The notes under the pieces were generated by a model. It had not been told where the DNA came from and ran no database searches. It saw only the letters and a program-made list of their open reading frames with translations. A DNA stretch of 64,000 bases from Tomocerus qinae (Eukaryota > Arthropoda > Collembola > Entomobryomorpha > Tomoceridae), in NCBI GenBank assembly GCA_020055645.1, contig CM034546.1, positions 85,622,001-85,686,000 of the forward strand, given 5' to 3'. Shown piece after piece: positions 38,605 through 51,640 of the stretch. A program made the translations under genes and the position numbers. How positions within the stretch are numbered: position 1 is the first letter of the stretch; each line of letters opens with the position of its first letter.

Positions 38605-38919
38605 ATGAGCAAATATGCTTCTAACACTATCAGTACGGATTTCCAAGAGGTGGTTCTCGTTCCAAGAGTCCTGACTAGAAAATCTAAGCAAGTTTTGTTC
38701 GATCCAAATTCTAATGTTTACTATGATAGAGAACATGACTTAAGTGATGATGTCAGAGGGAAATTTCAGACGACTAACAAACGAATTCATCTGAAAATAC
38801 AACACTTGATAGTTCACAGAACTGAAGATGATGATGATTGTGATCCAGGCAGGGGATGTGATTGTAAGGCCCCTCTGAACAAACAAGTCGGAAAGTCTTG
38901 GCTTAAATATTGTATATAA
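38605..38919 (+). CDS. hypothetical 104-residue protein
   Basis: ATG 38605, stop 38919. Residues include PRVLTRKSKQVLFDPNSNVY, KIQHLIVHRTEDDDD and a Cys cluster CDPGRGCDCKAPLNKQVGKS. A GCTATATAGC lies about 20 nt upstream. It resembles the tail of a FLYWCH/Mutator-type or retroelement protein, but I cannot assign it. Confidence 0.35.
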   Translation: MSKYASNTISTDFQEVVLVPRVLTRKSKQVLFDPNSNVYYDREHDLSDDVRGKFQTTNKRIHLKIQHLIVHRTEDDDDCDPGRGCDCKAPLNKQVGKSWLKYCI

Positions 38920-39525
38920 ATTTCGAAATTTAAAAGTTTACCCTGCATTATATTTTAACTTTTTTTGAAATTTATTTATTTACATATCTTCAGAACAATC
39001 ACCCACATCTTTCGAATCAAGCTCTCTGACCTCCACGCTCGATGCACCTTTTTAGTCAAAAATATCTAGTAATAAATTCTTCGGTGGGTACTTGGTTTCT
39101 ATTTGCCTTTCCAATCATACTCTTCAATGTAATCATTGTTGTAGTGTCAACCCTGACCAAAGGATATCTAAATTATGGAGAACGGCGACCGCTGGCTTAG
39201 GGCAACGAATCGATTGTTGCAGGACTTCTAATATCATTTCACCATTTATTGTTGATCTCCCTGATGCCAATGATTCCCAACTAATCCCATACAATATAAA
39301 TTCGTCCATTAGGTGCAGGTTGGAAATCATTGTAGGTAATACAGTATTGTTCTAGTCATCTCTCATAATTTCCGAGCCGCGAAAACTAAACCTAAATTGA
39401 GAATTAGATGCACCACACTTTGTAGAACTGGATAAGCCTTCGTTCCCGTAGCCTATTTTAAGCTTATACTAGGGAGCATTTAAAATAAACATCACCTTTA
39501 TAGAAGCCAGTCCCCATAACAATTT
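38920..39525. other. non-coding stretch
   Basis: Short open frames on both strands at 39.1-39.35 kb, none with recognisable content. Confidence 0.25.
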
Positions 39526-39529
39526 CACT

Positions 39530-39665
39530 CACCTTGGTCCGGACGAAATGCAAATTGTCCTGGATGAAACCAGTTTTGTCCATGGATGAAATTAATTTTG
39601 TCCACTCTTGTCCTGGACGAAATTAATTTTATCCAGGAAGAAGTTGATTGTGTCCAGTTTTAACT
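39530..39665. repeat. short degenerate repeat, about four units
   Basis: GTCCTGGATGAAACCAGTTTT / GTCCTGGACGAAATTAATTT variants about 28-35 bp apart. Confidence 0.55.
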
Positions 39666-40675
39666 ACCGTAATAATCGATAAATACCGCGTATCGAAATA
39701 GTTCCGTCTAGGCGGAATTATTTAGATTTTGCTTCTCTTTTTTGGCTGTTATTGGTAATAATTCCGCGTACCTATACGAGTGTATGTTAATTAATGAATA
39801 ATGAATAAAATGTATGTAAATGATATGAGATATGTAAATATGTAAAAATGTAGGTAAAAGGCATCTAAACATAAGTGGATGTTTGGCTAAAGAAGTAAGA
39901 GCAATAGATCAATGGTTGCAATCCGCAATCACTCTGAAATGGCAGAAACAGACAAAGAACGTGTATTTTTTACTCCAAAAAGACCTAGTACCTACGTGTT
40001 AAGGAATTGGATTTTAAAACCAAGGCAACTAAATAATGTGAATTGAATTCAGGACAATTATATTACAGACTTTAAACCAAGCAAGCATTATCATTATAAT
40101 AATAGCAATTCATTTACCCTTTAACATCAACCTACGTCTTTCAAATCTTTACTAGATAGGCACATCATAGTCAGAACCCCAAACCTCGGGTTTCAAAATG
40201 ATATCTTTCATAGAAATCGTTTTACGATTTTTTGAATTTCGAATTTTAACATTGAAGGAGTGGGAGAAAACGCTCCGATCTGTCACGCTTTGTCCAGAAA
40301 CTCCTCCTACAGTTTTCATCCGATCTTTACCAAATTTCTTCCTGACCTACTCGACTTAATAATGAAGACGGTAGCCACTCCAGTTTTTTTATTTTTTAGT
40401 AGAAAATATTTTGCCAGTGAATTTCAAAAATTTGACAAAGTCCTACTCTTTAAGCAGGCAGGCCTCCGCCATGTAAAGGGATTAGTGTCCCTTTCACCTC
40501 GAACGGACCGAAGCGGAGTCAAACTATTAATAGCAAGACAACGTTTATTTAGTTAGTATCATTTGGTTGTGGATTGAATAGGTTGACTTGACTTGACATA
40601 GAATTAGTTAATGAATGTAACGAGATATGTAGAAAGTAGATAGAAATAACAAGGACAATTAAAATAGTGGTAGCT
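39666..40675. other. non-coding stretch
   Basis: A 98-codon ORF at 40.26-40.56 kb shows no domain and is not called. Confidence 0.25.
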
Positions 40676-40679
40676 AATT

Positions 40680-40965
40680 AAAATAACAGAACTACTTAAA
40701 ATGAAGAGGTGAAAATGACGTGAATATTTAAGATGACAGGAATATTTAAAAATAAAGAGACTATTTAAAATGACAGGAATGTTTAAAATGACGAGGTTAT
40801 TTAAAATGACAGGAATGTTTAAAATGACGAGGTTATTTAAAATGACGGGGTTATTGAAAATGACGGGGTTATTGAAAATGACGCGGTTATTTAAAACGAC
40901 GTCTATTTACAATGATGGGGTAATTAAAATGACGGGGTGATGTAAATTGACGGGGGATTTAAAAT
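40680..40965. repeat. 18-bp degenerate tandem repeat
   Basis: Units of AAAATGACGAGGTTATTT type, about 15 copies, increasingly diverged at the ends. Confidence 0.8.
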
Positions 40966-42375
40966 TATATAATATGTCCATATAATATTAATGATATAAT
41001 AAAAATCAGGCGCTGATGAAAGGACTTCAAACATTTACTTTAATTTCGCTGTTTAGTTAAATGATGTTGAATTTGGTTCACTATTATTATGTTGATTCGA
41101 TAAGTATTGTATTTGGTTCCCCGTCCGTAGGATGTTGTAGCAATGCAACAAGCAATGTTTTAAACATTTTAATCTGTTAATTTTCATACTTTTTTAATGC
41201 AGAATGCAAACTCATGATCTACCGTCCCCATTAAGGGGTTTCCCATTTCCCGTTCGGAGAACGGGCCTATTACTAGTAATAAAATGAGAGAGATGCTACG
41301 GTACAGTACAGCCCTAGATCCAAGAAAATTATATTTAATTGCCTTCGGACGAACAAGACCTTGACCCCGATCTAATTGACCCGATGGATAGATAACTGTC
41401 TTCAGATTATGAAATCTAAATTCCTTTTTTATAAAAACTTTTTTTATTTCCATCGAAAATCATCTAAACATTTAAACATTGACTGTATGGAAAATAATTC
41501 CTCGGCGGCGGAATTATTTCGAGAGTTTTGGCCTTTTCAGAAGTTTTTTTAAGGGTTTGAAACAATAATTCCGCGCGGAATTATTTCGATTATTACGTTT
41601 ATCCGTCTTATCTCATCCACCGCAACCCTGCTTACATGTATTTCTCTATTCCCATTCGATGATTTAAAAAATGATTTTCCAATATCTGCCTTTCATATTC
41701 GTCTTAAAAATCTTGGTGGATTCTGAAACTGAAAACCGCATTACTGTACGTTCAGCAGATTTTTCTGAACAATATTCGCTGAAAGTTCCCACAGCTCCTT
41801 AATCTAGGCTAGGATAAGTGTATGCTTCAAATTGATATCATGTTGCAATCAACATATAGACAAGTCATTAGCCAATTTATTTAGTACTTTTATAAAAAGT
41901 CATAATTTAGGTAAATATAGTAGAGATGAGAAGGGAGTACGAAGATGAGTACAATAATAGCCTAATAAATGTGTAAAGGTTACAGGAAATTTGTACAGAC
42001 CGGAAATATGCAAAATACCTTCAGGATATATGTAAAGTTAAAACCCAAAAGAAGTTTATCGGGTAAGAATGTTAACTTCGGCTAAATCAGACCAATTCCC
42101 ATGATTTGCAATATGGCCTGCATAAATGACGTCATTTTTAATAATTGCACCCTTAGAAACTCAGTTTCAGAATTTTGGAAAGTTAAGGGGCCAGTTATCG
42201 TCAAAATTAAGGGGCCAGTTACCATCAAAAAGAGATTATAAGCGACGAAAGATTATAGCTTGTATGAGCGAAGAATAGTCGACCTGACGCTCTATCGTGA
42301 AAAGACAGGCCACGTATATAATAATTTAATTTCCCTGGCTTAAGAGTGGTAACAGCAGAAACCAATATTTTTTTG
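40966..42375. other. non-coding stretch
   Basis: Contains GGCGGAATTATTTCG-type motifs near 41.5 kb, also seen at 39.7 kb, and a doubled GGGGCCAGTTA phrase at 42.2 kb. No gene. Confidence 0.25.
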
Positions 42376-42394
42376 AATATTTCAAATGTTTCTG

Positions 42395-43000
42395 ATTGGT
42401 TTCGAATTTCTTCGACTAATTTCGAATTTCTTCGACTAATTTCGAATTTCTTTGACTAATTTCGAATTTCTTTGACTAATTTCGAATTTCTTCTACTAAT
42501 TTCGAATTTCTTCGAATAGTTTCAAATATCTTTGCCTAGTTGTTAATACTTTCGTCTACTTTCAAACATTTTCGATTAGTTTAAACGAAAAGATTCTAAA
42601 TTAGTCAAAGACATTCGAAATTGGCCGAAGAAAGTCGAAATTGGCCGAAGAAATTCGAAATTAGCCGAAGAAATTCGAAATTGGCCGTAGAAATTCGAAA
42701 TTGGCCGAAGAAATTCGAAATTAGTCAAAAACAATCGAAATTGGCAGAAGAAATTCGAAATCTGTCAAAGAGATTCAAAATTACTCGAAGATATTTGAAA
42801 TTGGTCGAAGATATTCGAAATTGGAGGAAGAAATTCGAAATTGGCCGAAGAATTACGAAATTGGCCGAAGAAATTCGAAAATGGTGAAATAAGTTTGGAA
42901 TTAGTCAAAGAAATGAGAAATTAATCGAAGACATACGAAATTAGCCAAAATGATTTGAAATAAGTTGAAGAAATTCGAAAATGGTCGAAAGATTCGCAAT
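42395..43000. repeat. 20-bp satellite that inverts in the middle
   Basis: 42395-42560 has about eight units of CTAATTTCGAATTTCTTCGA; 42600-43000 has about twenty units of the reverse complement type (TCGAAATTGGCCGAAGAAAT). The switch is at about 42580. The resulting EEIRNWPKKFEIS-type ORF is repeat-driven. Confidence 0.85.
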
Positions 43001-43353
43001 TTATCAAAACTGATTAATGTTTTTTGAAAAGTTTTAATAAATGCATGCGACAAAAATGACATGTCATTATCTCCAATATTCACATCCATGAAAATGTGAC
43101 ATACATGTGGTAAGAAATGTTTGATTAGGTTAGCGCGCCATATATTAGCCACATTGTCAAACACTGCCCCATTTTATCCTCAAAATAACTCGTGGCTTTA
43201 ATTGCTAACAATCCTCATTAATTGAATTTCCCACAAGCAAAAATTATGTTTTTAGTTCAAACAACCCCATTTGGCCATTTTACTCACTGGCTGGCAAATG
43301 TTTTAACCCACCGGGTGGCCATTTTTACCGGCTGGTCAACGATCAATGGTAGT

Positions 43354-43522
43354 ATAGTATGCTACCTAATTACTGCCAACAAGGTTTGGTATTGCGAAAT
43401 TGCACGTATAAAATTGCCTGAACAAGTGTCATAGTTCAGGCACTTTTACATGTTTAATTCCGCAATGGGCAATATCAAACCTTGTTGCCATTAGCAGTAA
43501 GTATACTTAGTTAGTATGCTAC
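43354..43522. mobile_element. hairpin MITE
   Basis: Arms with TAGTATGCTA, TACTGCCAACAAGGTTTG and GCCTGAAC in mirror order, 7-nt loop near 43430. Confidence 0.75.
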
Positions 43523-43700
43523 GAGCCCTGTTACGAACCCACCCGTACAACGGGCCTCATTACTAGTATGCCCTAGTAACGGTAACGATCATAGTTCATT
43601 CGTTCTACGAGACTTGTGGTGTAGTAGATTGTCATACCTGTATTAGATCAACCTGCGGCATTCCAGGCTTCATTCGATTTTTTTGTAATGCATTCGATTT

Positions 43701-43842
43701 GTGACGTCACACGGCGACTTTCCTATACATTTGCATGGGGCATCACCATGGTGAAAGTGCATGTCAAAAAATTTTAAAAATTTTGTCAAAAAAATTTTTC
43801 TGCCCCATGGAAATGTATAGGAAATGTCGCCGTGTGACGTCA
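43701..43842. mobile_element. 142-bp MITE with GTGACGTCACACGGCGAC ends
   Basis: Left arm GTGACGTCACACGGCGACTT, CCTATACATTTGCATGGGGC; right arm is its reverse complement with few mismatches. Confidence 0.85.
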
Positions 43843-45900
43843 TAAATCGGTTTACATACACAAAAATTCAGAAGTGCCTGGGAATTCCAAACCTATTTTA
43901 CTTCTACTAGCCTTGGTATTAGATTATATCCATAGGTTTTTCAAAATCGGAATTTTTTTTTCGAAATTGTATAAATCACAAACAAAAAATAGCATAATTC
44001 TAAAACAAAATACCAAATGTTCTTGAATAGCCAATTTTAGTGTGATATCATTTTCAAGGTTCTACGTTTATCGGCCGGTGGCCATTTGTTAATCCGAATG
44101 TACATGCAATGCATTCCAAATGGAGAAACACTGTCCATTGAGACCCCAATCCCAATATCTCCGAAACAAAAAATAGCATAATTCTGAAAAAATCACATAT
44201 GATTTTTAAAAGGTTAATTTAGGCCTGGTTAAATTTTGGTATAATTTCGTTTATCGGCCCATGTCCAAATTTTTAGGCAAAGTTTCTTTACATTTCCCCT
44301 AAGCTCCTTTTGATTTTTAACTAACCTAACCTAACCTAATTTAAAACAACTTAATGACTGTCAAATGTATTTCCATGTAAGTTTGATTAATTTAAATTAG
44401 GCTAGGTTCGTTAAAAATCAAAATTTGGTTTTCACTTTACATAGATTATATTCTAGTCATTTTGCAGTCTGTACAAATTTCAGAAATATACATACATAGT
44501 ATTCACAGTATTCAGAGATGTGTAAGTGAAAGAGGGCAGAGGAATTAGCGTACTGAATAGAAGTAGCTCGCCTTTAATTTGCATTTTTTACTTTATGGAC
44601 ATCAAATTGCTATTTAATTAGAGCAGGCATGTAGGATGATCGTTGCTGGCATGTTGACAAGTGTTTCAATCCACATGTGGCCAAATTGGACGAAAGGCCT
44701 GGTCGAAATGAGACAAAAAATGGTCAAAATGGACGAAATACCCTTTTGGGGCACGGTGAGACATTTACCTCACTAATAGTCAACAACAAATAAAAGTTCT
44801 TAAAGTAGCGGATAAAATTCAATAGAATGTGCCATTTTGTGGTTTGCTGTTACTAAATAAATGTTTAGTTGGTTGTAGGCAACCTATGGCTAAGCCATCT
44901 AAAATCTAGGGTTATAGTAGAAGATTTTTAGGTCCAACAATTTGAGCGGGAGTTAATGGTATTGGTAATGTGAGTCAATGAGATAGATATTATATATAGT
45001 AGGAGGCGCCAATTAATTCTCCTGTCAACTGACAGGTTGTAATTGTATTTGGATAAGCCGCTGCTGCAGATCCGCTACTGTCCTCATCCCATCCACACTA
45101 TTATTCTTCCAGATTAAGCTATTACCTATATCTATCTTCCTTGGTTGTAGGCGTAGGCAATATTTCATCTTCTAAATATTTTAATTTTGATTTCTTAAGT
45201 CTAAAATAACTTAAGGCTGATTTTCGTCCATTTTGTCCAGTGGCCCGGACGAAATACGAAAAAGTTGGCAAAATGCCAACACTGGTTGCTGGTATTCGTA
45301 TACATGTCGCTCTTGCAGCTCTACTGTTAGTTTTAGTTCATGCTTGTGTGCTCAGTCCGTCTTAATTTATACTCTTGTTATCATTGTATGAGGTGAGAGA
45401 AGAAAGACTCCTGCAGCTCTTTTCTTCATTTCCATTCCCACTTCACGTGACATGACACGAACTGAACATCCACAATCCACTTACACTGCAGACATATTAT
45501 AAGCATACTAACTCAAAGTAGCTATAACAACATTCTATATAAGGTACTCTCTTCCCGTAATATTTCAAATAAAAATTAAATTTTTTCATTCTTGGGAATA
45601 AAATCGCCATTTTATTCCCAACTCGTATCTCAGTATGAGACCCCGAATAGGGGACCATAGTTACGGTAGTGCAACCGTAACGCACTGCGATTATCGAGGA
45701 AAAAAGTTAAGTTTTATTAGAAATATTATGGCAAAAGGCTACCTGGTTAGGTTATATTTGCCTTGATACTAACTACTATATAATAATAGGTTAGATATTT
45801 TATATATGGATGTATATGTTACTATGTTACTATTGACTGCGTCTCACCATTTCGCATCTAAAATAAGTACATCTATCATCTAACATAGCTGCATAGCATA
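43843..45900. other. non-coding stretch with weak repeats
   Basis: A doubled phrase ACAAAAAATAGCATAATTCT (43.98 and 44.17 kb) and a CCTAA run at 44322-44340 are the only structures noticed. No gene. Confidence 0.3.
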
Positions 45901-45905
45901 GCATT

Positions 45906-46162
45906 TGTCTAGAATCTATACTCAATTGCCTCAGCAATAGGTTATAGTATCGTTAGCTCTATAAAATGGCTCCTGTTTGCCACGGATAACCTTATAATAA
46001 ATAATAAATTTTGGCCGCCTTCCTTCATTTCTACCTTGCCTCATTATCGGCCATCACCTCTGCCTGTTTGCCACGGATTCCGTAGCAAACAGGAGCCAAT
46101 TTTTAGAGCTAACGATACTATAACCTATTGCTGAGGCAATTGAGTATAGATTCTAGACAAGC
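45906..46162. mobile_element. 257-bp inverted-repeat element
   Basis: Arms of about 80 bp: TGTCTAGAATCTATACTCAA, TTGCCTCAGCAATAGGTTAT, AGTATCGTTAGCTCTA, then GGCTCCTGTTTGC. Nearly perfect mirror on the right. Confidence 0.85.
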
Positions 46163-46754
46163 ATAGCATGATAGGAGTGATTAGTTGTTTGTGCGTATAT
46201 AGCCAGGTGCATAGCGTAATATTATTTGCGAATAAGAGTCCGTCGTAGTGATAGAGATGATGGAAGAGTGAGTCAGTGAGGGAGACGTCTACTGTCGTCA
46301 AATGTGTGTTCATTTATGGTCATTATAATTGTCGTTTTGGGGACATGTTTGCGCTTGGCATAGTGACCGTCTGTCCCTAATGCGTTTTTTACTCACTAAT
46401 TGTCAATTGTAATCATCAATTGACACATTTTACCAATAGCAAAGACTCCATTAGCCAAATTACTCGCCTGGATATCCATACGTTGTACATTTATCTATGC
46501 ACCATTGCAAACAACATTAACATTACTTACGCCACGACGCCTCTTATTCCTGCTAAGTCTCTTTCTCTTCTTCTCCAAGTTCTTCCTCTCTCTATTATAT
46601 ATCGTCAACCTAGTCACCAAGCCAACTAATCTATCTACTCTGTGGGTAATAGTGACAAGGAACACTTTTTAGCATAATCATTATCACAGCCGGCCCTTTC
46701 TTCGTCGTCGGTGTCTGCAATGTAATGAAAAGCATTAACAGAGTGCCGATGAGA
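46163..46754. other. non-coding stretch
   Basis: No gene seen; short ORFs lack content. Confidence 0.25.
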
Positions 46755-46762
46755 GAGTAGAG

Positions 46763-48431
46763 TAGTGCTGGCTAACGATCTCTTAACGATCACTATCGAT
46801 TTCGATCTCTTATCGATCGATCGTTGTCGATCCGATCGCCTATCGATCCGATCGCTATCGATCCGATCGCTATCGATCCGATCTGTTATCGATCATGATC
46901 GGTAACAGATCGACAAGAAAAAATGTGCACAATGGGCAGAATTTCATATGGAAAATAAAATGGTTTGACATGACACATGCGCACAACGGTTAATGGACAT
47001 GACAAATACCCATCATGGTTAATTGACATGACACATGACATAGCGACACAGTAGTCAAATCACATGACATAACAACACAGTGGTCAAATCACATGACATA
47101 ACGACACAGTAGTCAAATCACATGATAAAACCGCACAGTGGTCAAATCGCACGATAAGGGCGCACAGTGGTCAAATCGCATGATAAAGGCGCACAGTGGT
47201 CAAATCCCATGATAAAACCGCAAAGTGGGCTAGTCACATGATAAAGCCGCAAGGTGGTCAAATCACATGATAAAACTGCAGAGTAGTCAAATCAGATTAC
47301 ATACATGCACAGTTGTCACATGAGGTGCAATTTGCAAATTTAAATCTACTACTGTGATTATTTGTATGTTAATTGGTCATTGTGCATATTTGTCATATAA
47401 TTTAAACACAGTGCGCCTATGTAATGCGATTGAGCACTGTATCATTTCTTCATGATTCCATGGGTGTGCGCTTTTATCACGTTATTTGACCACTGTGCGG
47501 TTTTATTGTGCGGTTAGACCACTGTGCGGTTTTATTTTGTGGTTTGACCACTGTGCCGTTATGCCATGTGATTTGACCACTGTGCCGTTATGTCATGTGA
47601 TTTGACCACTGTGCGGTTTTATCATGTGATTTGACCCAATGTGGAATTATCATGTGATTTGACCACAGTGTGGATTTATCATGCGACTTGACCACCTTGC
47701 GGTTTTATCAAGTGATTTGACCACTATGCGGATTTATTATGTGACTAGACCACTGTGCGGTTTTATCATGTGACTAGCCCACTGTGTGGTTTTATCATGT
47801 GATTTGACCACTGTGCGCCTTTATCATGCGATTTGACCACTATGCGGATTTATTATGTGACTAGACCACTGTGCGGTTTTATCATGTGACTAGCCCACTG
47901 TGTGGTTTTATCATGTGATTTGACTACTGTGCGCCTTTATCATGCGATTTGACCACTGTGCGGTTTTATCATGTGATTTGACCACTGTGCGGTTTTATCA
48001 TGTGATTTGACTACTGTGTCGTTATGTCATGTGATTTGACCACTGTGCGCCCTTATCATGCGATTTGACCACTGTGCGGTTTTATCATGTGATTTGACTA
48101 CTGTGTCGTTATGTCATGTGATTTGACCACTGTTTTGTTATGTCATGTGATTTGACTACTGTGTCGCTATGTCATGTGTCATGTCAATTAACCATGATGG
48201 GTATTTGTCATGTCCACTAACCGTTGTGCGCATGTGTCATGTCAATCCATTTTATTTTCCATATGAAATTCTGCCCATTGTGCACATTTTTCTTGTCGAT
48301 CTGTTACCGATCATGATCGATAACAGATCGGATCGATAGCGATCGGATCGATAGTCGATCGGATCGACAACGATCGATCGATAAGAGATCGAAATCGATA
48401 GTGATCGTTAAAAGATCGTTAGCTAGCACTA
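46763..48431. mobile_element. 1.67-kb hAT-type foldback with internal 29-bp satellite
   Basis: Begins TAGTGCTGGCTAACGATC and ends GATCGTTAGCTAGCACTA, with GAGTAGAG on both sides (46755-46762, 48432-48439), an 8-bp duplication and hAT-like terminus. The outer 280-bp arms contain GATCGATAGCGATCGGATC-type arrays. Inner arms are about 10 and 25 units of a 29-bp repeat (CACATGATAAAACCGCACAG core) that inverts around 47.34-47.44 kb. No coding capacity. Confidence 0.85.
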
Positions 48432-48439
48432 GAGTAGAG

Positions 48440-50330
48440 TACAGGCAGTCAGTGCACCACTACTGCAGTAGTGTACCAGTGCGGTATACTGCACTGGTAC
48501 AGTACAGCAACAAGTAGGAGAGGGAGAGGGTACGCTATGTGTAGTGTGTGTGTGGGTGTTGCTATGCTGTATTGTATTGGTGTGCGTGTTAAAATGACAA
48601 TAATTTGAATGATGTACAGGGTCATCACTTATATAATTCCCCCCCACCACAGCCCAGCACAGGCTGGTTATCAAAATGATCTATATACCATCTTGTAGAG
48701 AATCTTTTTGCGAATCTAACCAATTCTAACACAATGCAAATTGGTTAGGAAAAACCGGGTAAAACAATTTTTGAAAATAAAAAGTTGAAAATTTTCAGAA
48801 ATTCTGCCCGCTTTCCAACTTTCTGAATTTCTTCAGGTCCCCCAGAATTTTATTTTGGAATTCTGATTCCAGAATCATTATAAGAATCGCATTTGTGATT
48901 TTTCCACCCATTTTCATCAAAATCGGAGGTTGTCGATTTTTTAACTTTTTTCGGGACCACTTTAATTTTGACAAATTCTCGAAAAAGTTAAAAAATCGAC
49001 CACCACCAGCTTAACTAGTCTTTAGGCCTAATGCCGGGCATTTTTAGGCATTAAGCTTAATGTCTAGGCATTAGGCCTAATGCCTGAATTCTTTTATTGC
49101 CGCTAACATATACATATTAGCTCCACACTGAGCCTTCGCAACGTGCAGAGTCGCAAATCTACCGTGCATGCGTGGAATCACTATGCAAACGTGCGCTAGA
49201 GTTGATTTTGCGACTCTAAAGCATTTGTCATAAGTTTTCCATACAAGTTACATATACTCAAAACCATTGCTGTGGTTACAAGCACAAATGTAGACCGATT
49301 GAGAAGATATCGCAAAAATAAACATTCCTTTTTGGCTCGCATTTTTCCGATCAGAACGCAAACGTATTGACCAATGGGATGTTTGTATTGCGTTCAAAAA
49401 AGTTTGCGCATTCGAATTCGCCAGTTACGCAAGTTTGCGTAACCAGCCCTGAGTGAAGCTATTATGTGCTAGTCCGAAGCATCCTTCCAATACAGTCGTA
49501 ACAGTAATGTACAGGGTTGTGTGACGGGTTTTTTATGGGTTGGGATTATTTGGGTTTTTTGGCAAAAAACCCACCCCGCTGCACTTAAAATCTCAGGTTT
49601 TATTGGGTTTTTACAAAATATTGTAAACTAAAGCTCCATCTAGATAAGCAAAACATACTAATTTTCTCATATTTCAATTCAAAAATGTAAACAAATATAC
49701 AGGTGGAAATAAATTGAAACTTCTACACTTTTAAGTGCAAAAACTGTATCGTATCAATGGACTAGGTATATATTAGTTTTGTGCAAATTTTAATCGTTGT
49801 GAAGATTATTTTGCATGCAAGGCAAATAGACTGATTCCCGTCCCCTCCTCCCCCTTCCCCCTCCCCGCATCAGGTGGGTTCAGTAGAGGGAGGTCCCATA
49901 AGAGAGTTTGAACTTTTATATTTATTTTTATACTTTAAAAAAACTAAATGCTTTTATTCGAAAAGTAAAAGAAGGCTTGTATATTCGTTCGCAAAAAGAA
50001 ACCATGAATTTGGATTCGGGATTGTCTCTTAACCCCTTATGGTCATCTCTACTAGAATCTATCTTATAGATTCACACATATACCTAAAAAACAATTTGCC
50101 GTTACGTAGCTACATATTTGCATTATTATATACCTATTATTTGTTTGTTCTAATTCTCTATCACAAATATTTAATCATACCTATCATCTTCATCATTTTA
50201 TCTTTAGATTCCCTGAAGATGACAACAGAAAGTTGTCGAAAGCTTGGAGTATATTGTGAATAAAATATTTTGGTAGCCTTTATCCGTAAAAAATGAATTG
50301 CTATGAAGTTGAATAAGCTTGAAAATATAC
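48440..50330. other. non-coding stretch with small hairpins and a retroelement tail
   Basis: GTCGATTTTTTAACTTTTTTCG and its inverse at 48938-48995; AGGCCTAATGCC palindromes at 49.02-49.09 kb; a C/T-rich tract at 49.85 kb. 50206-50265 has CCTGAAGATGACAACAG, AAGTTGTCGAAAGC and AATAAA, a tail type seen in several retroelements. Confidence 0.35.
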
Positions 50331-50334
50331 TTAC

Positions 50335-51640
50335 TCAATTTGATGTGCAGTAATAACTGAGTCGTGGGGGGGGGAAATATTCGTAACTTTTGGTCGGGAA
50401 GTTGGATTTTTTGGGATTGAGTTTATTTAAGGCTAAATAAATATTCAATTCATCACTCATTAAAGATTCATCCTCGTCGGTAATTGAAGTAGGAGAGAAG
50501 GTTGGTTCTGGGTTAGTCTGGAGTCGAAATTTAGCACCTTGCTCCAGCACCTCGCTCCATTATCCCCTCAACAACCTCTTAGCATAAATTGGCACACCAA
50601 AGTATGATTATACACCTAATTGATACCTTTGGTATACACAGTTTAAAGTTTTATGCTAAGGGGAAGGGGAGGGATTATAAATTAAAATTAGCTAGTAGCT
50701 AAATGATTTCGACTTATTATTTCATAATAAGAATAGAATACAGGAAGTCTTGATTAGTTCTGGGTATGTGTTTACTATCTCAGCGAAGTGACTGTTGACT
50801 GCGTTAACAATTTGCTTATCGTTAAGATTAGGTGGAGTGAATGTTTTAATTTTGTTCATTATATTGTCAAATTTACTTTTACCACTAATTTCATTAACAT
50901 ATTTGTACCAATTTTTACAACCGATCATTTTGGTTTTGTCGTTAATCATCGACCTATGTTTTGATTTAGCTACATTAATTTCATTGACGATTTTGTTTTG
51001 GAGTGTTCTATATTGAACACTGTTAATTGTGCATTTATTTTTTTGCTTGATTAACGATTTCAGAATTGGGGAAAACCAAGTGAGACTGAGGCTATCATAC
51101 TTGGTTTCTTTGATTGGGAAACATAAATTGAAATAATAATTAAATATATTGTTGGCTATTTTGACTTTAGGAATAATGTTTTTTAATTTTAAAATGGGCT
51201 GCCAATTGAATTTTTTAGAAAATAATTCTATTTCGATGCTATCATCATCGAACTTCCTGAATTGTTTTGTAATGTAATTCGTTGTGCAACTAAAAATTTT
51301 GAGATGCATTAAGTGAATGCTGCAATGGAAAACGTTATTGGCTGTAGGCCAAAGTGGAGCATTCGGTAGAGGTTCATAATAAAATAATAATAATCTTGAA
51401 GATTTGTGAAAATTAAATCTAGATTGGAAATACTATTAGTTGGTTTGTGGAAAAAGGTGGGGAAGTCAATTATTTGGTTGATATTGAAACTTTTAAAATT
51501 AATTTTCATTGTTAAAGTCACCGCAAATAATTAACTTCGGGTTGGAATATTTGTTTGTTAGGTTAACTAAAATATTACTAATATTGTCACCGAGATTGGG
51601 TAATTTAGCTTCAAGGGAGGGGGGAATATATACTCATTAG
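50335..51640 (-). pseudogene. LINE fragment (endonuclease end to RT start)
   Basis: On the minus strand: end of an AP endonuclease with LIICGDFN near 51535 and SNLDLIFTNLQDYY (51521-51309); the linker SLTWFSPILKSLIKQKNK and INDKTKMIGCKNWYKYVNEI (51309-50722); then LNIYLALNKLNPKKS near 50440, the RT entry. RT is truncated at 50.3 kb. The clade looks jockey- or CR1-like and is distinct from copies A-C. Stops separate the parts. Confidence 0.6.

Noticed and set aside
40260-40556. 98-codon ORF
   Set aside because: No domain, no splice or promoter context, surrounded by non-coding repeats.
42621-42887. 88-codon ORF with repeated EEIRNWPKKFEIS-like units
   Set aside because: Product of the 20-bp satellite; the period is not a multiple of three overall and the array inverts nearby.
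47000-48180. CRISPR-like array of about 29-bp units
   Set aside because: Units are contiguous without unique spacers, inverted in the middle and inside a transposon; the DNA is eukaryotic.
50206-50240. Second hammerhead candidate (CTGAAGATGACAACAG...GTTGTCGAAA)
   Set aside because: The core boxes are similar but an extra U follows the first box and no helix I or cleavage UC can be built; more likely a conserved retroelement tail.
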